From assembly GCF_001570925.1 (NCBI RefSeq), contig NZ_BCSP01000010.1:1-43449 (forward strand): 43,449 bases of DNA, written 5' to 3'. This DNA is from [Zimmermannella] bifida NBRC 103089 (GTDB lineage: Bacteria > Actinomycetota > Actinomycetes > Actinomycetales > Microbacteriaceae). Below the pieces are notes generated by a model. The model had not been told where the DNA came from. It did no database searches and saw only the letters and a program-made list of their open reading frames with translations. A program made the position numbers and the translations under genes. How positions within the stretch are numbered: the first letter of the stretch is position 1; each line of letters opens with the position of its first letter. This document shows, piece after piece, positions 31,640-40,190 of the stretch.

Positions 31640-32764
31640 ATGAACGCATTCTCGTTTGCGTTGCTGCTTGTCGTAGCGCTGATAGCTCCGCTGCTTTCGC
31701 TTTGGAAGCGATGGGGCATACCCATTGTTGTCGTCGAGATTCTGATCGGACTCGTGATTGGCAGGAGCGGGCTCGGGGTGATCGACCCGGCCGATCCCAC
31801 GCTTTCATTCATGGCGGGCACCGTCGGCTTTGCGCTGGTGATGTTTGTTGCGGGCACGCATGTTCCCGTTGGTACGCCGGGCATCGGCAACGCAATGGTG
31901 CGCGGCGGGATGCGCGCGGGCCTGATCGGTGTACTGGCGGTTCCTGCCGGTTTCGGTATCGCGGCACTGTTCGGCACGGACAACGCCTGGCTGTATTCGG
32001 TGCTGCTGGCGTCATCGTCCGCGGCCGTCGCGATGCCGATTCTGCAAGGTGTGCCACGGCGGGACGACTATCTTGCGCTGGTTGCGCAGATCGCGGTTGC
32101 CGACATCGCCTGTATCGTGGCCTTGCCGTTGGCGCTCGAACCGTCAAATGCGTTGGTGCGCTGCCTCGGACTCGCGGTCGTTACGCTGCTTGCCGTAGGA
32201 GTGTTCGCGGTGCTGAAGACTACGGCGGACTCGCGCGTGCGACAAATAATTCACGACGAGACCCGAGAGCGTGGACTCGCGTTGGAACTCAGAATCTCGC
32301 TCGCACTGCTGTTTGTGGTGGTCATGGTGGCGTCGCTTTTCGGTATCTCTGCGATGTTTGCCGGATTTATGCTTGGGGTTGCCGTTGCAGCTGCTGGCGA
32401 ACCGCGGCGAGTGGCGAAACAGGTCTTTGGCCTAACCGAAGGGTTCTTCGGGCCGCTGTTCTTTATCTGGTTGGGAACCACCGTCGACGTCAAAGCAGCA
32501 TTTGCGAATCCGCAGATGTTGCTGCTGGGTCTGGTGCTCGGTGTGTCAGCGTTGATTCTGCATGCCTCAATGGTGTTGACCCGGCAGCCGTTTGGCTACG
32601 CCTTGTTAACGAGTGTGCAACTTGGGGTGCCTGCAGCGGCGGTAAGTATCGGGGGAGCGCTCGGGGTGTTTCGCGAGGACGAGGCGGCAGCAATTCTGCT
32701 CGGGGCCATCATTTCACTTGCCGCGACGGTTATCGCCAAACCCCGGCTGAAGTCGGCCTCGTAG
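31640..32764 (+). CDS. Cation:proton antiporter, CPA2/Kef type, membrane domain only
   Basis: A 374-residue integral membrane protein with about 11-12 helices. It carries CPA2 features: VVEILIGLVIGRSGLGVIDP near 34-53, AGTHVPVGTPG, the region YSVLLASSSAAVAMPIL with the helix-breaking Ser/Ala segment, IAVADIACIVALPLAL, and GFFGPLFFIWLGTTVD near 280 (the FFxxxG motif of the family). No C-terminal RCK/TrkA-N domain is present, so regulation by NAD or glutathione as in KefB/C is not expected. It probably exchanges K+ or Na+ for protons. Likely leaderless, as TAAGGT is 6 nt upstream. Confidence 0.88.
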   Translation: MNAFSFALLLVVALIAPLLSLWKRWGIPIVVVEILIGLVIGRSGLGVIDPADPTLSFMAGTVGFALVMFVAGTHVPVGTPGIGNAMVRGGMRAGLIGVLAVPAGFGIAALFGTDNAWLYSVLLASSSAAVAMPILQGVPRRDDYLALVAQIAVADIACIVALPLALEPSNALVRCLGLAVVTLLAVGVFAVLKTTADSRVRQIIHDETRERGLALELRISLALLFVVVMVASLFGISAMFAGFMLGVAVAAAGEPRRVAKQVFGLTEGFFGPLFFIWLGTTVDVKAAFANPQMLLLGLVLGVSALILHASMVLTRQPFGYALLTSVQLGVPAAAVSIGGALGVFREDEAAAILLGAIISLAATVIAKPRLKSAS

Positions 32765-32819
32765 CGGATGTGCGACAACAGCGAGGCGCGAAACTGATGC
32801 GGTCGTTCGAGCTACCGCC

Positions 32820-34568
32820 CTATGCAGTTGCCTGCTGATAGAGCTTGAATAGATGCGCGACGAGGTCCCTTTCATCGAGCCCCGGTTCGAGCCCGTAGGC
32901 CCGCTCCACTGCGTCGTCGAGCTTCTTGTGTGCCGCCGTGAGTTCGGGGTACATCCAGTCATGGTCAGCTCGATACATCTGGGCGATGGTCGTATCTGGA
33001 TATAGCTGACGGGCGTCGAGAATCTGTTGTGCCAATCGGGAAATCTCTTCTTCTTGCCGGTTACTAACTATTGGCCAGATGAAGTTGTTGTATACCACGC
33101 CGGCTGAGTAGCGGTAGTCAGACTTCAGTCGACCAGCTACAGTTCGCATCCAAGCATTGTGGATGCGTGACTGCAGAACGCCAAAGTGGTACGGCGTGGC
33201 ATTCGGTACAAGCCGCACAAGGTTGCTCGCCAATGCGTCTGGCGTGATAAAGCCGATCGGGATATATCGGCGAGTTTCTGAAGACACTTCAGGCACGAGG
33301 ATTGAATCTGCCTCGGGCATGTTTTCCACGTGGAATCTTGCGGGGGTAGCGGCAAGTTTCTGGGTGGGAGCGCTCTTACTGGACAAGCGGAACTCGCGAA
33401 CTGCTTGGATCCTCTTAACGCTTTCTGGGAGTCTTGCGAGTTCCGCGGGGGATGCGTCGCCGAGCCAGAGGACCCAGCGTTCTATGCCTTTGATGAACTC
33501 TTGCGAGCCGTACCAGCGCTTGAAGTATTTTTCAGCGAACGGTTCCTTGGCAAGAAACTCAGTTTTTTCTTCGCGACTGAACAGGTAGTTCCCGCCATCA
33601 ATAGGCTTGTTGCCGATTCCCATTTCAGGTACATCGCAGAGCGGCTTTGGCCTGTTCCAAACGAATACGTCGGGTGCGTCTTTCAAGTACGCATTGAGCT
33701 GTGACGGATGCTCAACAACTGGGTGTGCGTCGACACTGGAGTAGTGGAATAGCGTCTTCGGGCCGCCAAGCTTCGAGAACCCAACGATGATGACGAAAAC
33801 GGCGGCCTGACCAGCGGAGTCGTTTACCCAACGGAAGGTGTCATGCGCGAAGTCGATTCGCACACCAAGGTCATAGATCGGCGACCAGACATTGGCGACC
33901 TGCTCACCCTGGCAGATGGAGTTCGTAGAAACAAAGGCGCAACGGACTGGGTGGTTGGCGACAAATTGAGCCGCCTTCATGTACCACCCGGCGACATAGT
34001 CGATGTTTCCAGCATTCTTTGCGCCTTGAAAGACTGCTTGAAGTTCTGCCTTTTGCTGCTTCGACTGATTACGGGCGCCCAAGAACGGCGGGTTGCCGAT
34101 GATGTAATCGCACTCTTCAGGTTCGATAACGTTTTTCCAGTCGAGGGTGAGAGCATTCCCTAAGACGATGTTCGCCGAGTCCTGCAGCGGAAGGTCTTTG
34201 ATCATCGAGGTAATGATTGATTGTGCCTCAGCGTTCGCCTGCAACTCGGCAATCCACAGGGCAGTTGTCGCGACGTTCACCGCAAAATCGTTGATCTCAA
34301 TGCCGTGGAATTGCCTGAGCGATACTTTCAACGGCGAAAGTGTCTCATCGAGCGCGAATGCCATTTGATAGTGCTGCAATTCCGAGAGAATCTTGTTTTC
34401 GAGCTTGCGCAACTGAATGTACGTTTCGGTCAGGAAGTTCCCCGAACCACAGGCAGGGTCGCACAACTGGTCACGATGGATACAAGACCCCAGCGCGGAG
34501 CGGTGCCATCGGATCGCGTCGATACCGGCAATGAACTGGGATTCCTGGCTGGGGCAATCGTTTGGCGA
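32820..34568 (-). pseudogene. N-terminally truncated MmeI-like DNA adenine methyltransferase
   Basis: The frame is open from a stop at 34569-34571 to 32820. The SAM-binding motif I CDPACGSGNFLTETY is almost at the start (about 34 codons in; a TTG at 34466 stands immediately before it) and the catalytic motif IV NPPF follows in YIIGNPPFLGARN about 125 residues later. A target-recognition region and a C-terminal helical domain (DTTIAQMYRADHDWMYPEL then AHKKLDDAVERAYG) match the MmeI family. Full-length members have some 300 or more residues before motif I (nuclease and helical spacer); these are missing, so the gene is a 5'-truncated remnant or at best a methyltransferase without its N-terminal module. 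It sits next to a dead restriction endonuclease gene. G+C is lower than in the core genes. Confidence 0.8.
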
Positions 34569-34810
34569 TTATGCTACCGAACCGCTAAGTGTCCGGCACG
34601 TCTCTACCCCGGCTGGCCTCCAAAGAGGAGTGAAACAGTCGGGATTTCGCGCGCAGGCAAACCTCACGCCGAAGACACCTGACGAAGACAGTGCTCAAAA
34701 TGTCCGTTGCCATGAGTGGAAGCTACTACGCACCAACGACTCTATGTCGCAACGTAAAATCTAGATGAATTGCAGTCCAGAATACGAGATGAAGGGCGAC
34801 CCATCTAAGC
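34569..34810. other. Spacer between the two restriction-modification remnants
   Basis: About 240 bp without a recognisable gene on either strand. Short open frames exist (for example 34534-34764 on the plus strand) but show no family similarity. It probably marks the deletion that removed the methyltransferase N-terminus. Confidence 0.5.
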
Positions 34811-35319
34811 TCAGTTATTTGCATACGGGCCTAAAAACTTTTCACCGTTCAGATGAATCATATGCGTCGGATCTTCAGCGCACCACGCCTCCGTTTCCCA
34901 TGCGAGATCAGATAGGAACTTCCGCATGATTTCTCGGCTCCGAAAACATGAAACGAAAACAAGCCCAGCAGTACAACCATCGAAGATCTTTGTTAGCTCT
35001 CCGTAACGTTTGGCATCAACTGGTCTGCGAGTAGACGCCGCCTCCATCAGGAACAGCCAGTTCTTTGACTCCTGATAAACGACCAGATCGGGAAGCTGCC
35101 CATGAGTATCGATAGTAACCCCCAACGAAGCTAACTTGTCCTAGTCGAAGAGCATGAGTTACTCGTCCGCATCACCGATGTAAAGAACTTCACCACCCTG
35201 AACAAAGTAAGCACAGAAATCATCAATCATTCGTTTAATGAGGACGTTTTGAATACCGCCTCCAAGGGTTATCTCTTTGCCCCCAGGAAGCCTCTCGTGA
35301 GTCGCCTACGACTGCGCGA
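34811..35319 (-). pseudogene. BsuBI/PstI-type restriction endonuclease, decayed (two in-frame stops)
   Basis: The intact part (34811-35125) encodes the C-terminal catalytic region of BsuBI/PstI-family type II enzymes: GQLPDLVVY, KNWLFLMEAASTRRPVDAKR, TAGLVFVSCFRSR, LAWETEAWCAEDPTHMIHLN and the terminal GEKFLGPYANN. The same frame upstream continues the family sequence (ERLPGGKEITLGGG, LIKRMIDDFCAYF, GGEVLYIGDADE) but is interrupted by TAA after IGDADE and by TAG after LMLFD, before DKLASLGV. Homology disappears at about 35310-35320, where GC-rich sequence begins, so the 5' part is deleted. The enzyme cannot be made at full length without suppression of both stops. Confidence 0.85.
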
Positions 35320-35510
35320 GGATCATCGTAATCCGACCCGGCCAGACACGGGCAGCGGCACGAACGACGTCGCTCATCCGCCCCACGGGCCCCGGCGGCG
35401 AGGGACCCGATCTCGCCTCCCGCGGGATCGGGTAGCCGCGGGGAGTAGCCTGACGATGTGAAAGAGTTGCATCCCAGCCTGAACCATCAAGCCGCACAAC
35501 CTCGGAAAGC
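35320..35510. other. Junction between R-M remnant and iron-uptake genes
   Basis: GC-rich spacer of about 190 bp following the abrupt loss of nuclease homology. It has the palindromic stretch GATCTCGCC-TCCCGCGGGATCGGGTAGCC around 35410-35440 but no gene that I can support. Confidence 0.4.
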
Positions 35511-35514
35511 TAGA

Positions 35515-35533
35515 TTAGGTTGCCCTAACTTCT
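35515..35533. promoter_or_regulatory. DtxR/IdeR-type iron box before the esterase gene
   Basis: TTAGGTTGCCCTAACTTCT matches 14 of 19 positions of the consensus TTAGGTTAGCCTAACCTAA and ends directly at the ATG (35534). The likely -10, TAGATT (35511-35516), overlaps it, so binding of Fe-loaded repressor would block transcription. Confidence 0.7.
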
Positions 35534-36844
35534 ATGACGAACCACTCGCTCACGCCCACCGAAGAGTCGACCCGACGCCGCGCCGCAACACCACCGCACA
35601 ATGTGCGGCCATGGCCACTCCCGCGCGCGCAATCTCCCCGCGTTGAGCAATGGCGATCGCGCCTCGCCGCCGCAGGCAACAACCGGGCCACCATCGACGA
35701 GGCCGTGCAGGCAATCACCGGCGAACTGCATGCAGAGGGCACCCCGCTCATCGAACCGGGGCCATCCAGTGCCACCTCGCTGGTGACCTTCGTCTGGATT
35801 AGCGAGGCGCCTCACGGCATCGCCTTGCAGCTCAACCGCATGACCGATCCGATGGATCTCGCCGACACCATCCTCGAACCCCTCGAGCACTCGCCCATCC
35901 ACACACTCACTCTCGAACTGCCCCACGATTGGCTCGGCAGCTACCTCTTCGTGCCGCTAGCCGACGAACCGGTGGTACGCCTACACCGGGGCGTCAACAA
36001 GCAAGAACGGGGACGAATCATCGCCGCAGCCCGGGCCGATCCGTTCGCGCGCGAACACCTGCCGAGCAAGTCGCTACTCTTCGGCAACGGGCAAGCGCCA
36101 CAACTGGCCGCAGCCAGGGCACAGCGGGCGAGCAACACGGCACTCTGGCACGATTCTTCGGCCAGCGTCGAACGCCTCGCGGATGTGTCGAGCGCCGTCA
36201 ACGGCGAACCCCTGCAGCTGTGGCGATGGTCGCATCCGCGCGCAACCGCCTCGAGCCCGACATTACTGCTGTGCGATGGCGAGGTGTGGCGCACCCAATT
36301 CCCGATCCACGCAGAGCTGTCGCGACGCATCCATGCCGGCAGCCTCACGCCGCTCAACCTGCTGTATCTCGACTCAGGCGGCCCCCGACAGCGCCACCTC
36401 GACTATCCGTGCAGCGTCAACGAATCGGCAGAACTTCTGGGCAGAATCCGTGACGCAGCCGGGCCCCTGGCGCAAGCAGGCCCGTGGCTCGCGGCCGGGC
36501 AGAGCCTCGGCGGACTTTTCACGATGCTCTGCACGCTGCGACACCCTGACCTTGTTGCGACTGCCATCGCACAATCACCATCACTTTGGTGGCCGGCGGC
36601 GCCGCCGCACGAACCACAGCCCGGTTGGTTCGAAGAGGCCGCGACTGCAGAACCGGCAGGGCGCGTGCTGCTGGAGGCCGGCAGCTATGAGTGGGACCTC
36701 GTCGAGCGCGTACGTCACGCCGCGGCGGTCTTGGCCGCGCGCCGCGAGCTCATCGGCTTCGAGCAGTATCCGGTCGGGCACGATGTGCTCGCATGGCAGT
36801 CACTCTTGCCCGATGCAATCGAACGCGCACTTACCGACCACTGA
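35534..36844 (+). CDS. Ferri-siderophore esterase (Fes/enterochelin esterase-like)
   Basis: A 436-residue cytoplasmic esterase. An N-terminal immunoglobulin-like Fes domain (about 85-190; TSLVTFVWISEAPHGIALQL, then PHDWLGSYLFVPLAD) is followed by an esterase D-type alpha/beta domain (about 230-430). The nucleophile Ser324 is in AGQSLGGLFTML and the catalytic His416 in PVGHDVLAWQ. Family members hydrolyse catecholate tri-lactone siderophores to release iron after import. It is under a DtxR/IdeR-type box and lies 149 bp before the siderophore importer operon, with which it must cooperate. Confidence 0.88.
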   Translation: MTNHSLTPTEESTRRRAATPPHNVRPWPLPRAQSPRVEQWRSRLAAAGNNRATIDEAVQAITGELHAEGTPLIEPGPSSATSLVTFVWISEAPHGIALQLNRMTDPMDLADTILEPLEHSPIHTLTLELPHDWLGSYLFVPLADEPVVRLHRGVNKQERGRIIAAARADPFAREHLPSKSLLFGNGQAPQLAAARAQRASNTALWHDSSASVERLADVSSAVNGEPLQLWRWSHPRATASSPTLLLCDGEVWRTQFPIHAELSRRIHAGSLTPLNLLYLDSGGPRQRHLDYPCSVNESAELLGRIRDAAGPLAQAGPWLAAGQSLGGLFTMLCTLRHPDLVATAIAQSPSLWWPAAPPHEPQPGWFEEAATAEPAGRVLLEAGSYEWDLVERVRHAAAVLAARRELIGFEQYPVGHDVLAWQSLLPDAIERALTDH

Positions 36845-36939
36845 CCAGGCCAACATCACCGCGACCATCCAGCACCGACCCCTGGCTCGGCATCGTTCAA
36901 CGACACCGTCGCATTGACCAACCCACCCGCACTTTGGTA

Positions 36940-36956
36940 AAGATAGGCTTACCTAA
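36940..36956. promoter_or_regulatory. DtxR/IdeR-type iron box before the siderophore importer
   Basis: On the minus strand TTAGGTAAGCCTATCTT matches the IdeR/DtxR consensus TTAGGTWAGSCTWACCT closely. It lies 37 bp before the lipoprotein start codon. Confidence 0.75.
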
Positions 36957-36993
36957 GTTCTAGGTTGTCGTTGTGTTCACGAAGGGAAACTCA

Positions 36994-38046
36994 ATGCACG
37001 ATTCACTCGAACAGCTAGTGCGTTCCACCACAGGCACGAGCGACGCCAAGCGTGGCCGCTGGCGCGCCACACTCATAGGCGTCGCGGTGGCCGCACTGGC
37101 ACTCACCGGTTGCGCGGGCAGCAATGGTAGTGACGTCGGCGAGGGTACTACCAGCGCGTCGACGCAGGCAGCCAACGAATCGGCGGTCGAGTTCCCCTAC
37201 ACCTTCCAGAACGCCGACGGCACCACCACCGAAATCCCCGAGCAGCCCCAGAACATCGCCTCCACCTCCGTCACAGTGACCGGTGCACTGCTCTCGTTCG
37301 GCGCCCCGGTGAAGGCCTCCGGCGCCGCCGCAAATGGTAAGTTCTTCCCGCAGTGGGCAGACGAAGCGGCGAACGCTAAGGTCGAAACCCTCTGGTCGGC
37401 AGGCAAGGTCGACCTCGAGGCGGTCATCGCTGCCGACCCCGACCTCATCGTGGTTGCGAGCACCGGCGCCGACTCGGCGATCGATAACCTCGCCGACTTC
37501 CAAGACATCGCCCCCACCATCGTGGTCGACTATGGCGGTGAAAGCTGGCAAGACCTCACGCTGCAGCTCGGTGAGGCCACCGGCATGACGCAGGAAGCGC
37601 AAGCGACGATCGATCAGTTCAACGCGCATGTCGCGGAGGTGAAGAAACAGATCAAGATTCCTGAGGGCGAGACCAACATCGTCTCGTTCAAGGGCCCCGG
37701 TGAGAACAACCAGATTGGCCGTGTTAGCGGACCACACGCAGAGCTGCTCACTGAACTGGGCTTCACGATCGAAGACCCCGACCCCTCGTGGCACAACCAA
37801 GACAACCTGCGCAATGACTTCGTATGGGCGAGCTACGAGAACCTCACCGAACTCAAGGCAGATACCACATTCATCCTCGCCCAAGACAACGAGGGCGCAC
37901 AGAAATTCGTCAAAGACCCCACGCTCGCCAACCTGCCGAGTGTGAAGAACGGCCAGGTTTACGGTCTGGGTAAGAACTCGTTCCGCATTGATTACTTCTC
38001 TGCGACCGAAATCGTCAATGGCGTCCTTGAAAACTTCAAGGCCTAA
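36994..38046 (+). CDS. Ferri-siderophore-binding lipoprotein (FepB/FhuD-like)
   Basis: A 350-residue exported lipoprotein; the lipobox LALTGC puts the acylated Cys at 40 after an unusually long 25-residue n-region. The mature domain (about 65-350) is a periplasmic-binding-protein type III fold: IPEQPQNIASTSVTVTGALL, then AVIAADPDLIVVAS, DIAPTIVVDYGGESW and the C-terminal lobe. The ATG at 36994 is chosen because GAAGGGA is 6 nt upstream; a GTG at 36973 is in frame. It is the first gene of the operon with two permeases and the ATPase. Confidence 0.92.
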   Translation: MHDSLEQLVRSTTGTSDAKRGRWRATLIGVAVAALALTGCAGSNGSDVGEGTTSASTQAANESAVEFPYTFQNADGTTTEIPEQPQNIASTSVTVTGALLSFGAPVKASGAAANGKFFPQWADEAANAKVETLWSAGKVDLEAVIAADPDLIVVASTGADSAIDNLADFQDIAPTIVVDYGGESWQDLTLQLGEATGMTQEAQATIDQFNAHVAEVKKQIKIPEGETNIVSFKGPGENNQIGRVSGPHAELLTELGFTIEDPDPSWHNQDNLRNDFVWASYENLTELKADTTFILAQDNEGAQKFVKDPTLANLPSVKNGQVYGLGKNSFRIDYFSATEIVNGVLENFKA

Positions 38047-39055
38047 CAAGCACAAGTCGAGCGCCCACTCCGGCGTGTGGTTGCTGGGAATCGGCGTGAT
38101 AGTAATTGCACTATTGCCAGTTTCGATCATCGTCGGCACCGTCGATATCTCCCCGCGCGAAGCGTGGCACGCGTTCTTCGCATTCGACCCCGGCAACACG
38201 AAGCACTTGCTCGTGCGTGAGATTCGCATGCCGCGCACCGCGCTCGCGATCATCGTCGGAGTGGGCCTCGGCGCCGCTGGCGTCGTCATGCAGGCTATCA
38301 CCCGGAACCCACTCGCTGAACCGGGCTTGCTCGGCGTGAACTCGGGTGTGACTCTCACCGTGACGGTCGCCATCGCGTTCTTCGGTTTCAGTTCGCTGGC
38401 AGCCTCGATGGCGTTCGGTTTCTTAGGTGCCGGGTTGACCGGCGCGCTGGTTTACGCGCTCGGCGGTGTGCGACAGGGGGCCGGCCCGGTGCGGCTCGTG
38501 CTCGCGGGCGCCGCGGTGAACGTGGCACTACTTGCCAGCGCCCGGATTATTCTCGTCAACTCGGATACGGATGTGTTTGATCGCTTCCGCACCTGGACGG
38601 TTGGCTCGCTCGAAGGACGTGGCACCGAGCTGCTGCTCCCCACCGGCGCCGCCGTGCTCGCTGGATTCGTGATTGCCTACACGATCTCAGGCGCGCTGGA
38701 TGCGAGCGTGCTCGGCCACGACCTCAGTCGCTCGCTCGGCATCAAGCCGGCGGTAGTGCTCAGCTTCGCCACCGCGGCAATCATCATCATGTGCGGCGCC
38801 GTCACTGCGGCGGCGGGCCCGATCAGCTTCGTTGGGCTCACCGCACCGTTCATTGGCCGCGCACTCGTGGGGCTGAGACATCGGCGACTAATTCCCGCAA
38901 CAGCGCTCATCGCCTCCGCGGTGGTGCTCGTTGCTGATATCGCCGGCCGACTCGTTGTGCCCTCCGGTGAGATCGGAGTGGGGATCATGGCGTCGGTCAT
39001 CGGCGCGCCGGTGTTCATCGCCATCGTGCGGCGCAGAAAGATCCCACAGCTATGA
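38018..39055 (+). CDS. Siderophore ABC importer permease 1 (FecCD family, FepD-like)
   Basis: About 345 residues, 9-10 helices. FecCD features include VREIRMPRTALAIIVGVGLG, AAGVVMQAITRNPLAEPGLL and GVNSGVTL, then FVGLTAPFIGRALVG near the C-terminus, the ATPase-contacting segment. The start is uncertain: ATG 38018 overlaps the lipoprotein gene by 29 bp; TTG 38027 is also in frame. The stop overlaps the next ATG (ATGA). Confidence 0.9.
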   Translation: MASLKTSRPNKHKSSAHSGVWLLGIGVIVIALLPVSIIVGTVDISPREAWHAFFAFDPGNTKHLLVREIRMPRTALAIIVGVGLGAAGVVMQAITRNPLAEPGLLGVNSGVTLTVTVAIAFFGFSSLAASMAFGFLGAGLTGALVYALGGVRQGAGPVRLVLAGAAVNVALLASARIILVNSDTDVFDRFRTWTVGSLEGRGTELLLPTGAAVLAGFVIAYTISGALDASVLGHDLSRSLGIKPAVVLSFATAAIIIMCGAVTAAAGPISFVGLTAPFIGRALVGLRHRRLIPATALIASAVVLVADIAGRLVVPSGEIGVGIMASVIGAPVFIAIVRRRKIPQL

Positions 39056-40152
39056 CCACCCCACCCAAAACCACCAAAGCGGCCCGCACCGGCCACTGCA
39101 TGACAGCCGACAGTCGCATCCTTTCAAGCGCCCGTGTGCTGCGAATCGGTCGCGCATCCCTGGTGGTGTCTCCCCGCACCGTCACGGTTACAGCCACTCT
39201 GTTTGTCGGGATGCTGTTACTTGCGGCGTTGGCGATGACGCTCGGTCGGGTTTCGGTGCCGCTCGATGACCTGCTGCCGTCAATGTTCGGACTATCAGAA
39301 ACCCGCAGCCACAACGCTGCCGTGCAAAACATCCGCTTACCACGCCTGGTCGCAGCGATGGCTGCCGGTGCCGCGCTGGGTGTTTCTGGCACCGTGTTCC
39401 AGTCGGTGTCGCACAATGCGCTCGGCTCCCCCGACATCATCGGGCTCACCACGGGTGCGGCCACTGGCGCAATCAGCCAGATCGTTTTCTTCCAGGCTGG
39501 GCCGGTGCAGGTGACTATCGGCGCACTCGTCGGTGGCCTTGGCACCGCGCTCACTATCTACCTGCTCGCGCTCAAAGGCGGGGTCACTGGCGGGTTTCGC
39601 CTGGTGCTCGTCGGAATCGGTGTTGGGGCACTCATGTCGTCGTTGAATCAGGTCATGATTGTCCGCGGTGACGTCGATAGCGCCTTTACCGCAAATGTGT
39701 GGATTTCGGGTTCGCTGGATGACGTCAAGTGGGCGCAGGCGCTGCCGGTCGCCGTAGTGACGCTGCTGGTGGTTCCGCTGGTTTCCGGTCTTGCGATGCG
39801 CGCAACCCTGCTCGAAATGGGTGACGATATTGGTAGCCAACTCGGCATCCGTGCCGAACAGACTCGCCGCATCCTGATGTTGCTTGCCGTGGTGCTTGCG
39901 GCAGTTGCCACCAGCGCAGCCGGCCCCATCGCCTTCATCGCCCTGTCCTCACCGCAGCTGGCACGCCTGCTCACCCGATCGAAGACGCTCTCAGTGTTCA
40001 GCGCGGCGGCAATGGGCGCCTTTCTGCTGATCATCGCGCATATCATCACGGCCACGATTCCGGTGACCTTCACTCTGCCGATTGGCCAGGTTACCGGCCT
40101 GATCGGTGGCCTCTATCTCGCGTGGATGCTGACTCGCTCGAAGCAGATCTAG
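39052..40152 (+). CDS. Siderophore ABC importer permease 2 (FecCD family, FepG-like)
   Basis: A 366-residue permease with a 40-residue polar N-terminus and 9-10 helices; NIRLPRLVAAMAAGAALGVS and GTVFQSVSHNALGSPDIIGL are the FecCD signature and FIALSSPQLARLLTRSK is the coupling helix region. It pairs with the preceding permease to form the heterodimeric channel. The start overlaps the previous stop by 4 bases. Confidence 0.92.
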   Translation: MTTPPKTTKAARTGHCMTADSRILSSARVLRIGRASLVVSPRTVTVTATLFVGMLLLAALAMTLGRVSVPLDDLLPSMFGLSETRSHNAAVQNIRLPRLVAAMAAGAALGVSGTVFQSVSHNALGSPDIIGLTTGAATGAISQIVFFQAGPVQVTIGALVGGLGTALTIYLLALKGGVTGGFRLVLVGIGVGALMSSLNQVMIVRGDVDSAFTANVWISGSLDDVKWAQALPVAVVTLLVVPLVSGLAMRATLLEMGDDIGSQLGIRAEQTRRILMLLAVVLAAVATSAAGPIAFIALSSPQLARLLTRSKTLSVFSAAAMGAFLLIIAHIITATIPVTFTLPIGQVTGLIGGLYLAWMLTRSKQI

Positions 40153-40190
40153 CACCCAACCACACATCCGAAAACCCCAGGAGGACCCCT

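Noticed and set aside
31582-32838. 418-codon frame overlapping the CPA2 antiporter in another plus-strand frame
   Set aside because: Cys/Arg/Gly-rich translation typical of a frame-shifted shadow; the antiporter frame is clearly coding.
34534-34764. Small plus-strand gene between the R-M remnants
   Set aside because: A 77-codon frame starting at ATG without ribosome-binding site, -10 hexamer or any family resemblance; more likely debris.
37015-38373. 452-codon frame antisense to the siderophore lipoprotein and permease
   Set aside because: No start signal or domain; the plus-strand genes are well supported by motifs and an iron box.
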